A stretch of 64,000 bases of DNA from Acidobacteriota bacterium (GTDB lineage: Bacteria > Acidobacteriota > Vicinamibacteria > Vicinamibacterales > UBA2999). The stretch covers positions 1 to 64,000 of the forward strand of contig JAUYQQ010000021.1 in NCBI GenBank assembly GCA_030697165.1, in the 5' to 3' direction. The stretch's first letter is position 1, and every line of letters starts with the position of its first letter. Below the pieces are notes generated by a model that had not been told where the DNA came from, did no database searches, and saw only the letters and a program-made list of their open reading frames with translations. A program made the position numbers and the translations under genes. Below, in pieces: positions 1 to 8,370 of this stretch.

Positions 1-223
1 CGTGTGCCACAGCATTTGTGGGCCCGAGTACGGCCACCCCTGCGTCCGGTTTTGTCCGGCGAACGTTTACGAGATGGTCGACAACGGTGCTGGTGGACTC
101 AAGCTGCAGATCAACGCGTCGAACTGCGTGCACTGCAAGACGTGCGACATCATGGACCCGTACGGCGTCATCACCTGGGTCGCTCCTGAAGGCGGGGAAG
201 GCCCCTCCTACGACGGGATGTGA
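1..223 (+). CDS. Electron transfer flavoprotein-ubiquinone oxidoreductase, C-terminal fragment
   Basis: This is the last ~73 codons of an ETF-ubiquinone oxidoreductase; the 5' part lies outside the window. In the family this protein passes electrons from reduced ETF (acyl-CoA and amino-acid dehydrogenation) through FAD and a 4Fe-4S cluster to the quinone pool at the inner membrane. The visible part is the ferredoxin-like cluster domain: a Cys-containing segment [11 protein letters not shown], then [13 protein letters not shown] with the C-x2-C-x2-C ligands, then the typical tail [17 protein letters not shown]. The frame is open to base 1, so the apparent GTG at base 2 is not a real start. The family match is strong; only completeness is uncertain. 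Confidence 0.93.
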   Translation, partial: VCHSICGPEYGHPCVRFCPANVYEMVDNGAGGLKLQINASNCVHCKTCDIMDPYGVITWVAPEGGEGPSYDGM

Positions 224-232
224 ACGATTAGG

Positions 233-277
233 GTGCCTAAGGTGCCTAGGGTGCCTAGGGTGCCTAGGGTGCTACCC
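233..277. repeat. Nonanucleotide tandem repeat (GTGCCTAGG)
   Basis: Four consecutive 9-nt units (the first ends AAG instead of AGG) followed by a decayed fifth, in the short gap between the ETF-QO stop and the acyltransferase start. No promoter or terminator is recognisable in it. It belongs with the other 9-nt arrays of this window (19846-19872, 42987-43022). Confidence 0.9.
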
Positions 278-289
278 TTCTGCTAGCTG

Positions 290-964
290 ATGGTCGAAAC
301 TCCCGATTGGCGCCAGTCGCCGCGCAAGCGCGCTGAAGTGGCTACGATCGCCACGCTGGGGTATCCCGTCGTTCGGGCGTTGACCTCGACCTGGACCTGG
401 AAAGTAAGCGGCGCTGAGCACGTCGACGCCATCACCGCGGCCGGCCATCACCCCATTCTCGCCTTGTGGCACGGTCGCATCCTGGCCGCAACGCCCTACT
501 TTGCAAACCGCGGCATCGTCGCCATGGCCAGCGAGAACTTCGATGGCGAGTGGATCGCGCGCCTGCTCGGCAAGTTCGGCTACGGTGCCGCCCGAGGTTC
601 GACCTCCAGGGGCGGTCCTGCGGCCCTCAGGCAGCTTGTAAGGGACGTGAAGGCCCACGGAGTGGCCTTTACCGTGGACGGCCCACGTGGGCCCGCAGAG
701 GTCGCCCAGGCCGGTGCCGTGTGGCTGGCCAGGGCCACCGGCCAGCCGCTGCTGCCGTTCCACTCGGAGGCGGCATCCAGCTGGACTCTGAGGAGCTGGG
801 ACCGGACACAGATTCCGAAGCCGTTCACGACCGTGGCGATGGCTATCGAGCAGCCGATCTACGTGCCGAGGGACGCAGACACCGACGCCCTCGAGACATG
901 CCGGCGTAACCTCGAGACTTCGCTCAAAGCCGCGCAGTCAGAGTGCCAGAAGTTGTTGGCCTAG
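290..964 (+). CDS. Lysophospholipid acyltransferase-like protein (DUF374)
   Basis: 224-aa protein of the DUF374 branch of the lysophospholipid/lipid A acyltransferase superfamily, expected at the inner membrane and probably acting on lipid A or a phospholipid precursor. Visible motifs: LALWHGRIL near residues 58-66, in the position of the acyltransferase HxxxxD-like box; ENFDGEWIARLLGKFGY; GSTSRGG near 102-108; and the DUF374 signature DGPRGP near 129-134. The first ~30 residues are basic then hydrophobic, consistent with membrane association. It starts ATG at 290, just after a 9-nt tandem array, and stands alone before a large intergenic repeat. The acyl donor and acceptor cannot be told from sequence. 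Confidence 0.85.
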   Translation: MVETPDWRQSPRKRAEVATIATLGYPVVRALTSTWTWKVSGAEHVDAITAAGHHPILALWHGRILAATPYFANRGIVAMASENFDGEWIARLLGKFGYGAARGSTSRGGPAALRQLVRDVKAHGVAFTVDGPRGPAEVAQAGAVWLARATGQPLLPFHSEAASSWTLRSWDRTQIPKPFTTVAMAIEQPIYVPRDADTDALETCRRNLETSLKAAQSECQKLLA

Positions 965-990
965 CGCCCGCCTTGGCGGAGTCTTGGCGG

Positions 991-1242
991 GGCCGCAGAT
1001 TTCGCAGATTCACACAGATACCGGGCGGCCCGACGCGGAGCTTCGCTCCCGCGGACCGAGCAGGCAAAACTCAGAAACGAGAGTGGCGGTGCTCAAGAGC
1101 ACTCTCGTTTCTGAGTTTTACCTGCTCGGTCAGGCCGGTTGGGAGAACACCAACCGGCCTGCGTCGGGCCGCCGTGTCTTGTGTCACTTGGCGGTCGCCT
1201 GGTTACTGTAATCGGTGACCAATCGTGTTTAATCTGTGGCTG
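991..1242. repeat. Cloverleaf repeat element, copy 1
   Basis: The 343-nt gap between the acyltransferase and the sigma factor is filled by a ~250-bp element. Flanks carry CAGATT-type phrases (left ..CGCAGATTCACACAGAT, right AATCTGTGGCTG). Its core is a nested fold: a perfect 13-bp outer stem GGCGGCCCGACGC (1024-1036) with 1161-1173, enclosing three hairpins: a 5-bp one (1037-1049), a 31-bp one with one mismatch (1055-1085 with 1100-1130), and a perfect 12-bp one (1131-1142 with 1150-1161). A second copy lies at 3151-3400 in the same orientation. No ORF is conserved in it. Confidence 0.9.
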
Positions 1243-1307
1243 TCTTCCCTGGCCAGTGGCCCGGTGAGAGGTTTGGCCCTGGCCGGCGTTCTTAGTAGTA
1301 GAGACAC

Positions 1308-1820
1308 ATGACGCTCGACCCGGAGGCGCTCTTCGTCGCAAATCAACCACGCTTGTTCAGGTATTTCCTGCGGGCGGTGGGACAGGTCGAGACGGCCCGT
1401 GACCTGACGCAGGACGTGTTCCTGAGAGTGAGCCGGACAGCGGTCCCGCAGGCTCCGGACGGCGAGGTCAGGGCATGGCTCTTCCGCATTGCCCGGAACC
1501 TCGCGCTCGACCACTTCCGCAAGCACGGACGGCAACAGAACCTTGCCGCGGTGGTAGACGAGGGCGCGCCGCCGTCGCAGGAGGTCGCACTGGCAGTGAA
1601 CGAGGCGCTTGCCTTGCTGCCTGACCTCGACCGTGACGTGTTCCTAATGCGGGAGATGGCGGGACTGGGATACGAGGAGATTGCGCGTGCCTGCGAACTG
1701 ACGCCCGACGCCGTACGCTCGCGCATCCACCGCGCACGACTGCAGTTGCGTGCGCGACTGGCGACCCCCATCGCAACAAGACGGACAATCCCGATGCGGC
1801 TGTCCGGCCGCGAACCTTGA
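1308..1820 (+). CDS. ECF-type RNA polymerase sigma factor
   Basis: 170-aa extracytoplasmic-function sigma factor that directs RNA polymerase to a dedicated promoter set. Sigma-70 region 2 runs from about residue 10 to 75 (LFRYFLRAVG..ARDLTQDVFLRV..VRAWLFRIARNLALDHFRK), and region 4 from about 98 to 150 with a helix-turn-helix (LLPDLDRDVFLMREMAGLGYEEIARACELTPDAVRSRIHRAR is the segment, shown by its ends). It starts ATG at 1308. The next gene, 8 nt downstream, encodes a small single-pass protein that is probably its anti-sigma partner, and a secreted protein follows, giving a likely three-gene signalling operon. The group cannot be assigned further. Confidence 0.9.
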   Translation: MTLDPEALFVANQPRLFRYFLRAVGQVETARDLTQDVFLRVSRTAVPQAPDGEVRAWLFRIARNLALDHFRKHGRQQNLAAVVDEGAPPSQEVALAVNEALALLPDLDRDVFLMREMAGLGYEEIARACELTPDAVRSRIHRARLQLRARLATPIATRRTIPMRLSGREP

Positions 1821-1828
1821 GAGTTCAC

Positions 1829-2164
1829 ATGAGCAGCCCACACGACGTGATTTCCGCGTTTCTGGATGACGAACCGTTTGACTCGAGCCAGCTGGCTCAG
1901 GCTCTCAGCGAGCCGGACGGCCGCGCGCTGCTGCTCGATCTGCTGGCCTTACGCCACGTGGTGCAGCCGGGCAAAGAGGCCACCGCGTTCGAGCGGCCCG
2001 CGGGTCGGCTGGGGCCGCGAACTTTCATTGCGGCAGCCGCGGTGGTTGTCGCCCTCGTCGGAGGCTATCTGCTCGGCGAGCGCCGGGCTGGGATGACCGA
2101 TGCGACGGCGCCTGCCGCGACGAGAGTCGTCGACGCACCCGCCGCGTGGCAAGAGCTTCCGTGA
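1829..2164 (+). CDS. Putative anti-sigma factor, single-pass membrane protein
   Basis: 111-aa protein starting ATG 1829, 8 nt after the sigma factor stop; an upstream in-frame TTG is less likely. The N-terminal half (MSSPHDVISAFLDDEPFDSS..LLLDLLALRHVV) resembles the short cytoplasmic sigma-binding helices of small anti-sigma factors. A hydrophobic segment near residues 66-83 (FIAAAAVVVALVGGYLLG) is a clear membrane helix, and ~25 residues follow outside. No zinc-binding HxxxCxxC motif is present, so it is not a ZAS-type anti-sigma. The role is inferred mainly from position and topology. Confidence 0.6.
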   Translation: MSSPHDVISAFLDDEPFDSSQLAQALSEPDGRALLLDLLALRHVVQPGKEATAFERPAGRLGPRTFIAAAAVVVALVGGYLLGERRAGMTDATAPAATRVVDAPAAWQELP

Positions 2165-2174
2165 GGAGGATGCG

Positions 2175-3113
2175 ATGAGAAGGAGTGCCCTTTGTCTGCT
2201 GTTCGTCCTGGCTTCTGCCGACGTCGCGAACGCGCAAACTTACCAGGATCTGCGGATTCAGCTCGAGGCGTACGTGTGGTGGCCAGACGGAGGCGAGAAA
2301 CCGGCCGGCGTCAGCAGAAACACGGGCCCGGTGGTCATCGGCGCTCCGGCGCGAAGCACCTTCTCGCTTGGAGACGCGTGCGACAGGTTTCAGGTGAGTT
2401 CCGACGACTCTGTGATCGACGGTGCGGTCACCGTCTGGAAGATCGAGACCACCGCCGTTCGTGTCGTTGGCAACGCCGTAACGTTCCGACTGCGGTGGGT
2501 GCGCCTGGCCGTGGGCCTGCAGATGGAGCAGTATTCTTTCGAGTCCGGAACCGGAACCCGGATCCCAGAGGAGGTCGAGCTAACGCTACGTCCAGGGGAG
2601 TCGTGGCCAGTCGATCCTGTGCGAGTCCCGCCAGGGGCAAAGACGACTCATGGACGGCCTTGCGCCGGCGAAGCGTCGATTCGGGTCTCGGTGGAGAACA
2701 ACCCCTGGGAGGAAGAGGAGCGTCGCCTGGTCGTGGCCGACCTTTGGCTGGTCGAGCGGCTTCCGGACGGCGGTGAGGCGCAACGCGGCGGTCCGATCTC
2801 CGTGAGGGGGTTGCCCAATCGCCCCTTCCGCTTCTACTTCGACAGCATCGTCGAATCGAAGATCGCACTCGATCTGTACGGCATTCTCGTGGCGCGGCTG
2901 GGGACCGATGCAATATTCGTTACCATCGAAACACGTAGCCGCTGGGCGCCCGGTCCGCAGAATATTATGGGGCCGCAGCAGTCAGTGACATCAGATATCG
3001 AGGTGAAGCCGGCAGAAACCGTCGAGATCCGCCTGCCGCTGCTCGGTGATCACGCCGGCCCATTTGCCAAGCGCGCCTATTCGATCAGGATCCGCGTGCG
3101 CCAGCTCCGCTGA
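2175..3113 (+). CDS. Secreted protein of unknown function in sigma-factor operon
   Basis: 312-aa protein. ATG 2175 is preceded by GAGGAGGA at 2163-2170, which decides this start over an in-frame ATG further upstream. Residues 1-21 (MRRSALCLLFVLASADVANA) form a classic signal peptide ending in ANA before QTYQD. The mature part is rich in beta strands and polar residues, with no recognised domain; it has one early Cys (GDACDRF) and one later (GRPCAGEAS), which could form a disulfide. It is third after the sigma and probable anti-sigma genes, so it may be a sensor, ligand or product of that system. I do not recognise the family. Confidence 0.6.
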   Translation: MRRSALCLLFVLASADVANAQTYQDLRIQLEAYVWWPDGGEKPAGVSRNTGPVVIGAPARSTFSLGDACDRFQVSSDDSVIDGAVTVWKIETTAVRVVGNAVTFRLRWVRLAVGLQMEQYSFESGTGTRIPEEVELTLRPGESWPVDPVRVPPGAKTTHGRPCAGEASIRVSVENNPWEEEERRLVVADLWLVERLPDGGEAQRGGPISVRGLPNRPFRFYFDSIVESKIALDLYGILVARLGTDAIFVTIETRSRWAPGPQNIMGPQQSVTSDIEVKPAETVEIRLPLLGDHAGPFAKRAYSIRIRVRQLR

Positions 3114-3150
3114 CCTGCCGGCCGGGCGGCCGCCTTGGCGGAATTCGACG

Positions 3151-3400
3151 GGCCACAGATTCCGCAGATTCACACAGATGCTGAGGCGGCCCGACGCGGA
3201 GCTTCGCTCCCGCGGACCGAGCAGGTAAAACTCAGAAACGAGAGTGGCGGGCTCAAGAGCACTCTCATTTCTGAGTTTTACCTGCTCGGTCAGGCCGGTT
3301 GGAAGAACACCAACCGGCCTGCGTCGGGCCGCCGTGTCTTTGCGTCGCTGAGCGGTCGCCTGCTTGAATCGGTGTCTAATCGGTGTCTAATCGGTGGCTC
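3151..3400. repeat. Cloverleaf repeat element, copy 2
   Basis: Second, same-orientation copy of the element at 991-1242. The 13-bp outer stem is 3185-3197 with 3321-3333. The long hairpin arms are 3216-3246 and 3260-3290, again 31 nt with one mismatch at a different position from copy 1. The terminal hairpin CAGGCCGGTTGG/CCAACCGGCCTG is intact with a changed loop. The left flank reads CCACAGATTCCGCAGATT and the right flank has two copies of GGTGTCTAATC. It fills the 305-nt gap before the deacetylase gene. Confidence 0.9.
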
Positions 3401-3418
3401 TTTGGCTACGCTATAGAG

Positions 3419-4345
3419 ATGCCGCTCGTCCTCGTCAGCTCGACCCGGTTTGTCGATCACGTCACGCCTGCGGGACACCCGGAACGGCCGGAACGCGCTG
3501 AAATGCTCGCGGCCGTGGCCGCTCGCTTCCGCGATGCCGGCGGAACCGTGCTCGAACCGCGGCCGGCGACCGACGACGACCTGGCGCGGGTCCACACTCG
3601 TGAGCACATCGCCGGCATCGTCGCCGTCCGTGGCCGTGCCACGATGATCGACGAAGACACGTTTACGTCGCCCGATTCCGACGACATCGCGCGCCTCGCG
3701 GCCGGTGCCGTCCTGACGGCCGTGGACCACGTGCTGGACGGCCCTGCCGGGACGCGCGCCCTGGCTCTCGTGCGGCCCCCTGGCCATCACGCTGAGGCCG
3801 GAAAGGCGATGGGCTTTTGCCTCTACAACAACATCGCCGTCGGCGCCGCCTACGCGCGGTCGCGCGGCCGGTCGCGTGTGGCCATCGTTGACTACGACGT
3901 GCACCACGGCAACGGCACCCAGGCGATGTTCTATGAGGATCCGACCGTGCTGTTCGTGTCGTCGCACCAATACCCGTTCTGGCCGGGGAGTGGGGCGGTC
4001 AGCGAAACCGGGCGGGGCGTTGGGGAGGGCTTCACACTGAACGTGCCGCTCACCATGGGCGATAGGGACGATGTGGTGGAGCGCAAGTACGCGGAGCAGG
4101 TCCTGCCGCGGCTTCGCCAGTTCAAGCCGGAGCTGCTGATGATCTCGGCGGGCTTCGACGCGCACGAGCAGGACCCGCTGGGACAACTCCGCATGACCAC
4201 CGCCGGCTTTGCGCGCCTGACCCAAGCGCTGTTGGACGTCGCTGGCGAAGCTTGTGAGGGCAGGGTCGTCCTGGTTACCGAAGGCGGATACGACCTGGAG
4301 GCTCTTTCAGAGAGTCTAGATGCGGTGATTGAGGTCTGTCGGTAG
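3419..4345 (+). CDS. Histone deacetylase family protein (zinc amidohydrolase)
   Basis: 308-aa class II HDAC/acetylpolyamine amidohydrolase-type enzyme; bacterial members deacetylate small amines such as acetylpolyamines, or acyl-lysine. Visible catalytic features: RPPGHHAE (the His-His pair) near residues 118-125, YDVHHGNGTQ (zinc Asp and His) near 159-168, SAGFDAHEQDP (second zinc Asp) near 244-254, and GGY near 288-290 carrying the catalytic Tyr. The start is ATG 3419; the reading frame is open 12 codons further up but that part lies in repeat sequence. It ends 18 nt before leuS, in the same direction. The substrate is not predictable. Confidence 0.9.
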   Translation: MPLVLVSSTRFVDHVTPAGHPERPERAEMLAAVAARFRDAGGTVLEPRPATDDDLARVHTREHIAGIVAVRGRATMIDEDTFTSPDSDDIARLAAGAVLTAVDHVLDGPAGTRALALVRPPGHHAEAGKAMGFCLYNNIAVGAAYARSRGRSRVAIVDYDVHHGNGTQAMFYEDPTVLFVSSHQYPFWPGSGAVSETGRGVGEGFTLNVPLTMGDRDDVVERKYAEQVLPRLRQFKPELLMISAGFDAHEQDPLGQLRMTTAGFARLTQALLDVAGEACEGRVVLVTEGGYDLEALSESLDAVIEVCR

Positions 4346-4363
4346 TAAAATCGACGGATCACC

Positions 4364-6802
4364 GTGGCTGAATATCATCCCCAAGACCTCGACAAGAAGT
4401 GGCAGCAGCACTGGGCCGACACCCAGGCGTTTGAAGTCACCGAAGACCCTTCGAAGCCCAAGTTTTACTGCCTCGAGATGTTCGCGTATCCCTCGGGACA
4501 TGCGCACGTCGGTCACGTCCGCAACTACATCATCGGCGACGTCGTCTCGCGCCTGAAGCGGCTGCAAGGCTTTAACGTCCTGCACCCGTTCGGGTGGGAT
4601 GCCTTCGGCCTGCCGGCCGAGAACGCCGCGATCAAGAACGGCATCCATCCCGAGACGTCGACGCTCGACAATATCGCGCACATGAAGGGGCAGTTGCAGC
4701 GGCTGGGCATCAGCTACGCCTGGGGCCGCGAGTTGGCGACCTGCCTGCCGAACTACTACCGCTGGAACCAGTGGTTGTTCACGCGCATGTTCGAGAAGGG
4801 CCTGGCCTATCGCCGCCGCTCGACCGTGAACTGGTGCCCGAGCTGCAACACCGTGCTGGCCAACGAGCAGGTGGTCGACGGCGCCTGCTGGCGCTGCGGC
4901 ACCAAGGTGACGCAAAAGGACCTGGAACAGTGGTTCTTCAAGATCACGCACTACGCGGACGACCTGCTGCACGCCGCCGAGGGCCTGTCGAAGTGGCCCG
5001 AGAAGGTGCTGACCATGCAGCGGAACTGGATTGGGCGGTCTGAAGGCGCCAAGGTCCGGTTCCCGATTCAGGGGGAAGACGCGTCGATTGAAGTGTTCAC
5101 GACCCGCATCGACACCATTTTTGGCGCCACGTTCATGATGCTGGCGCCCGAGCACGCCCTGGTCAACTCGTTCGCCAAGGAATCGGCCGACGAACAGGCT
5201 TTCATGGAGAAGGCGCAGCGTTTCCGGTCGCAGGATCGGGCCGGCCGCCTGACTGGCGAAGTAGAGAAGGAGGGCTTCTTCACCGGCCGCTTCGTCATCA
5301 ACCCGTTTACGAACAAGCCCATTCCGATCTGGGTCGCCAACTACGTGCTCGCTGAGTACGGCACTGGCGCCGTGATGGGCGTGGCGGCCCACGACGATCG
5401 CGATCGCGAGTTTGCGACGAAGTATGGCCTGCCCATTGTCCCGGTCGTGAACGACGAGGACGTGCTGATCGACTCGGGCAAGTACAGCGGGAGGTCCGCG
5501 CCCGAGGCCATGAAAGCCATCACCGCAGAAGCCGAGGAGCGGGGCATTGGTGAAGGCACCGTGCAGTTCCGGCTGAAGGACTGGGGCATCTCGCGCCAGC
5601 GGTATTGGGGCACGCCCATTCCGATGATTCACTGCCCGGTTGATGGGGTGGTGCCGGTTCCGGATGACCAACTGCCGGTGACGCTGCCCAACATCACCGA
5701 GTTCACCGGCCGCGGCGACTCGCCGCTGGTCAGCGTGCCGGAGTTCGTGAACGTCACGTGCCCGAAATGTGGCGGCCCGGCCCGGCGCGAGACCGACACC
5801 ATGGACACGTTCGTCGATTCGTCCTGGTACTTCTACCGGTTCGCCGACGCCCACAACGACCAGATGCCGTTCGACCCGAAGAAGGTCGCCTACTGGTGCC
5901 CGGTTGACTTCTACAGCGGCGGCGTCGAGCACGCCATCCTGCACCTGATCTACTCGCGCTTCTTTGCCCGCGTTTTCCATGACCTGGGCATGACCGAACA
6001 CACCGAGCCGTTCACGCACCTGCTGACGCAGGGCATGGTGCTGAAAGACGGCGCGGTGATGTCGAAATCAAAGGGCAACGTCGTCGATCCGGATTCGATG
6101 ATCCAGAAGTACGGCTCCGACGCCCTGCGGCTCTATGTGATGTTCGTCGCCCCTCCCGAGAAGGAAGTCGAATGGTCCGACTCGGGCCTCGAGGGCAGCT
6201 TCCGCTTCCTCGCCCGGGTGTGGCGCGCCGCCGACCAGTGGCGCGAGCAAGTGGTGGCGAGCGGCGGCGGGGCGATCGACCACGCCGGCCTGACCGCCGC
6301 CGAGCGCGGCCTGCGGCGCAAGACGCACGACACCATTCGCCGCGTGACGCAGGACATCGACGTCCGCCAGCAGATGAACACCGCCGTGTCGGCCATGATG
6401 GAGCTGGTCAACGAGCTCTACGCCTTCACCGATAAAGGCGAGCGGTCGGCGCAGGCACCGAAGGTGGCGCGCGAGGCCATCGAAGCGCTGATCGTGATGC
6501 TGTCGCCGTTCTCGCCGCACACCATGGAAGAGCTGTGGCAGACGTACGGCCACCAGGACGGCCTGGCCGGAGCCTCGTGGCCGGCGTTTGAGGCCGCTGT
6601 GGCCAAGGCCGAGGAGTTGGAGATCCCAGTACAGGTCAACGGCAAGCTGCGCGGCCGGGTGGTCGTGGCGGCAGATATCGACGATCAGGCCCTGGAGGCG
6701 CTGGCGCTGGCGGACCCGAACGTCCAGGCGCATATCGCCGGCAAGGTCATCAAGAAGGTCGTGATCGCCAAGGGTCGCCTTGTCTCGGTGGTTGTGGCCT
6801 AA
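4364..6802 (+). CDS. leuS: Leucyl-tRNA synthetase
   Basis: 812-aa class I aminoacyl-tRNA synthetase charging tRNA-Leu in the cytoplasm. The HIGH-type motif is PSGHAHVGH at residues 43-51; the connective-peptide editing domain follows (residues ~220-410, with the [12 protein letters not shown] segment); the KMSKS-type motif appears as [10 protein letters not shown] near 566-575; the anticodon-binding and C-terminal domains complete the usual bacterial length. A zinc-type cluster [18 protein letters not shown] is present. The start is GTG 4364, since no ATG fits. lptE follows after 10 nt and holA overlaps lptE, so leuS-lptE-holA is probably one operon, an order also common in proteobacteria. 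Confidence 0.97.
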   Translation: MAEYHPQDLDKKWQQHWADTQAFEVTEDPSKPKFYCLEMFAYPSGHAHVGHVRNYIIGDVVSRLKRLQGFNVLHPFGWDAFGLPAENAAIKNGIHPETSTLDNIAHMKGQLQRLGISYAWGRELATCLPNYYRWNQWLFTRMFEKGLAYRRRSTVNWCPSCNTVLANEQVVDGACWRCGTKVTQKDLEQWFFKITHYADDLLHAAEGLSKWPEKVLTMQRNWIGRSEGAKVRFPIQGEDASIEVFTTRIDTIFGATFMMLAPEHALVNSFAKESADEQAFMEKAQRFRSQDRAGRLTGEVEKEGFFTGRFVINPFTNKPIPIWVANYVLAEYGTGAVMGVAAHDDRDREFATKYGLPIVPVVNDEDVLIDSGKYSGRSAPEAMKAITAEAEERGIGEGTVQFRLKDWGISRQRYWGTPIPMIHCPVDGVVPVPDDQLPVTLPNITEFTGRGDSPLVSVPEFVNVTCPKCGGPARRETDTMDTFVDSSWYFYRFADAHNDQMPFDPKKVAYWCPVDFYSGGVEHAILHLIYSRFFARVFHDLGMTEHTEPFTHLLTQGMVLKDGAVMSKSKGNVVDPDSMIQKYGSDALRLYVMFVAPPEKEVEWSDSGLEGSFRFLARVWRAADQWREQVVASGGGAIDHAGLTAAERGLRRKTHDTIRRVTQDIDVRQQMNTAVSAMMELVNELYAFTDKGERSAQAPKVAREAIEALIVMLSPFSPHTMEELWQTYGHQDGLAGASWPAFEAAVAKAEELEIPVQVNGKLRGRVVVAADIDDQALEALALADPNVQAHIAGKVIKKVVIAKGRLVSVVVA

Positions 6803-6812
6803 TATTCCGAAG

Positions 6813-7364
6813 ATGATGGTTACCAGACGACAGGCGTTGCGAGCGCTACCGGTGATGGCCGCCGGCATCGGGGCCGCGTCATGCGGCTACGCGCTGGCCG
6901 GCCGGGGCTCGTTCCTGCCGGAGTACATCAGGACGCTCGGCATCCCGATGTTCGGCAACACCACGGCCTTTCCGACCATCGAGCAGGTCCTGACGCAGAA
7001 GGTCCGTGAAGAGTTCCAGGCCAGCGGCCGCTACGAAGTGATCCCATCCGACGGCGGCGCCGACGGCATCGTCCGCGGCGAGATCACGTCGGTGTCGACC
7101 CAGCCGGTCGGCCTGAACGACGCGCAGCTGGCATCGCGCTATCGCTTCACCATGGTCGCCAAGGTCGGGTTCGAGGACGTGAAGCAGCAGAAGACGCTGT
7201 GGGAGAACGCGGCGTTGTCGTTCTCTGAAGAGTACGACCTCGGTTCACCGACCAGCACCGCGCAGGATTTCTCAGCCATTGTCGGCGGCAATCGCGCCGC
7301 GTTCGATCGCATCGCGACCGACTTCGCCAAGTCGGTGGTCAGCGCCATTCTCGAGGCCTTTTGA
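6813..7364 (+). CDS. lptE: LPS-assembly lipoprotein LptE
   Basis: 183-aa outer-membrane lipoprotein that plugs the LptD barrel and helps deliver LPS to the cell surface. The N-terminus MMVTRRQALRALPVMAAGIG has a twin-arginine-like RR and a hydrophobic stretch followed by AASC, a plausible lipobox with the lipidated Cys near residue 24. The family hallmark follows: GYALAGRGSFLPEYIRTLGIPMFGN, with the GY..LP..I..I.IP.F.N pattern, and later the extended strand repeats typical of LptE. Start ATG 6813 (ATG 6816 possible). It sits between leuS and holA, the conserved neighbourhood for this family, which supports the call despite low sequence conservation. Confidence 0.85.
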   Translation: MMVTRRQALRALPVMAAGIGAASCGYALAGRGSFLPEYIRTLGIPMFGNTTAFPTIEQVLTQKVREEFQASGRYEVIPSDGGADGIVRGEITSVSTQPVGLNDAQLASRYRFTMVAKVGFEDVKQQKTLWENAALSFSEEYDLGSPTSTAQDFSAIVGGNRAAFDRIATDFAKSVVSAILEAF

Positions 7365-8347
7365 GCTCCGTCCTCGAGGTCCGCAAGCAGATCAAGTCGG
7401 GCCAGACGGCGCCGCTCTACCTGCTCGAGGGCGACGACCTGCAGTCGCGACACGACCTGGCGCTGGAGTTCGCCGCCGTCGTCGACGAAGGGCTGCACGC
7501 GTTTAACGTCGAGAGCCTCTACGCGAACGAAGCCAGCAACGCCGCCGGCCGTGATGGGCTCATCGGCAACATCCTGTCCACCGCCCGGACCCTGCCGATG
7601 ATGTCGCCGCGGCGCGTGATTATCATTCACGAGGCCGAGACCCTGCTGTCGCCGAAGCGGGGCGCCAAGGACGAGGACGAGTTGCCGGGCCTTGGCGATG
7701 CGAAAAAGGGCAAGCGCGGCACGACGCCGGTGGAAGAGCTCGAAGCCTATTTCGAGAAGCCCGAGCCGATGACGACGCTGGTGTTTGTCGCGGGCGGGTT
7801 GGACGGCAATCGCCGTCTCGTGAAGTTGCTTCGCAAGAAAGCCGACTGCGTCGACTGCGGCTCGCTCGACTCGCCTCGAGACGCGGCGCTGTGGATTCAG
7901 AAGCGCCTCGAGAAGGACGAGCTGACGATCGAGCCCAAGGCGCTGTCGCTGCTGCTCGATACGACCGGCCTGAGCCTGGGGCGCATTCGCGCGGAGATCG
8001 AAAAGCTGGTGCTGTATGCGGCGGGGGAATCGGTGCTGACCGCCAATCACATCCGCGACCTGGTGATGCCGCAGAACGAGCCGGGCGAGGACTTCGCGCT
8101 GGGCAAGGCGATCTGGAACGCCGATGCTGCCGGCGCGTTGCGCGAGATTGCCGCGCAGATTGATGCCGGGGCGCAGCCGCCGATGATCCTGGGCCAGATT
8201 CGCGCGGCGGCCATTCGCCTGCGGCCCGACACGCGCGTCAAGAACAGCCTCGACGCGGTGTTTCGCACCGACCTGGCGATCAAGTCGTCGGTCGGGGCGC
8301 CACGGTTTCTGCTGGAACGGCTGGTCGTCGAGATCTGCGGGCGCTGA
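7361..8347 (+). CDS. holA: DNA polymerase III delta subunit
   Basis: 328-aa clamp-loader subunit that opens the beta sliding clamp. The N-terminal AAA+-like domain shows the delta pattern LYLLEGDD near residues 19-26 (no functional Walker A, as usual for delta) and MSPRRVIIIHEAE near 80-92; the middle carries TTLVFVAGGLDGNRRLVKLL; the C-terminal collar domain has the QIRAAAIRLR segment. The apparent start is TTG 7361, overlapping the lptE stop as TTGA, which suggests translational coupling; no ATG lies in a suitable position. The length matches the family. Confidence 0.92.
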   Translation: MSSVLEVRKQIKSGQTAPLYLLEGDDLQSRHDLALEFAAVVDEGLHAFNVESLYANEASNAAGRDGLIGNILSTARTLPMMSPRRVIIIHEAETLLSPKRGAKDEDELPGLGDAKKGKRGTTPVEELEAYFEKPEPMTTLVFVAGGLDGNRRLVKLLRKKADCVDCGSLDSPRDAALWIQKRLEKDELTIEPKALSLLLDTTGLSLGRIRAEIEKLVLYAAGESVLTANHIRDLVMPQNEPGEDFALGKAIWNADAAGALREIAAQIDAGAQPPMILGQIRAAAIRLRPDTRVKNSLDAVFRTDLAIKSSVGAPRFLLERLVVEICGR

Positions 8348-8349
8348 TC

Positions 8350-8370
8350 AGGCGGGTCTGAAGCCCGCCT
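8350..8370. repeat. Short palindromic hairpin (AGGCGGG..CCCGCCT)
   Basis: Seven-bp stem AGGCGGG/CCCGCCT with loop TCTGAAG, placed between the convergent stops of holA and the ADOP permease. It could act as a two-way terminator, but no T-tract follows, and it belongs to the dispersed hairpin family also seen at 28742 and 50617. Confidence 0.8.

Noticed and set aside
1055-1130. Long hairpin as a rho-independent terminator or attC site
   Set aside because: No T-tract, no GTTRRRY-type ends, and no integron integrase; it is part of a larger nested fold.
4316-6019. 567-codon open frame antisense to leuS
   Set aside because: It lies fully opposite a strongly supported gene; it is a shadow of high GC codon bias, with no family features.
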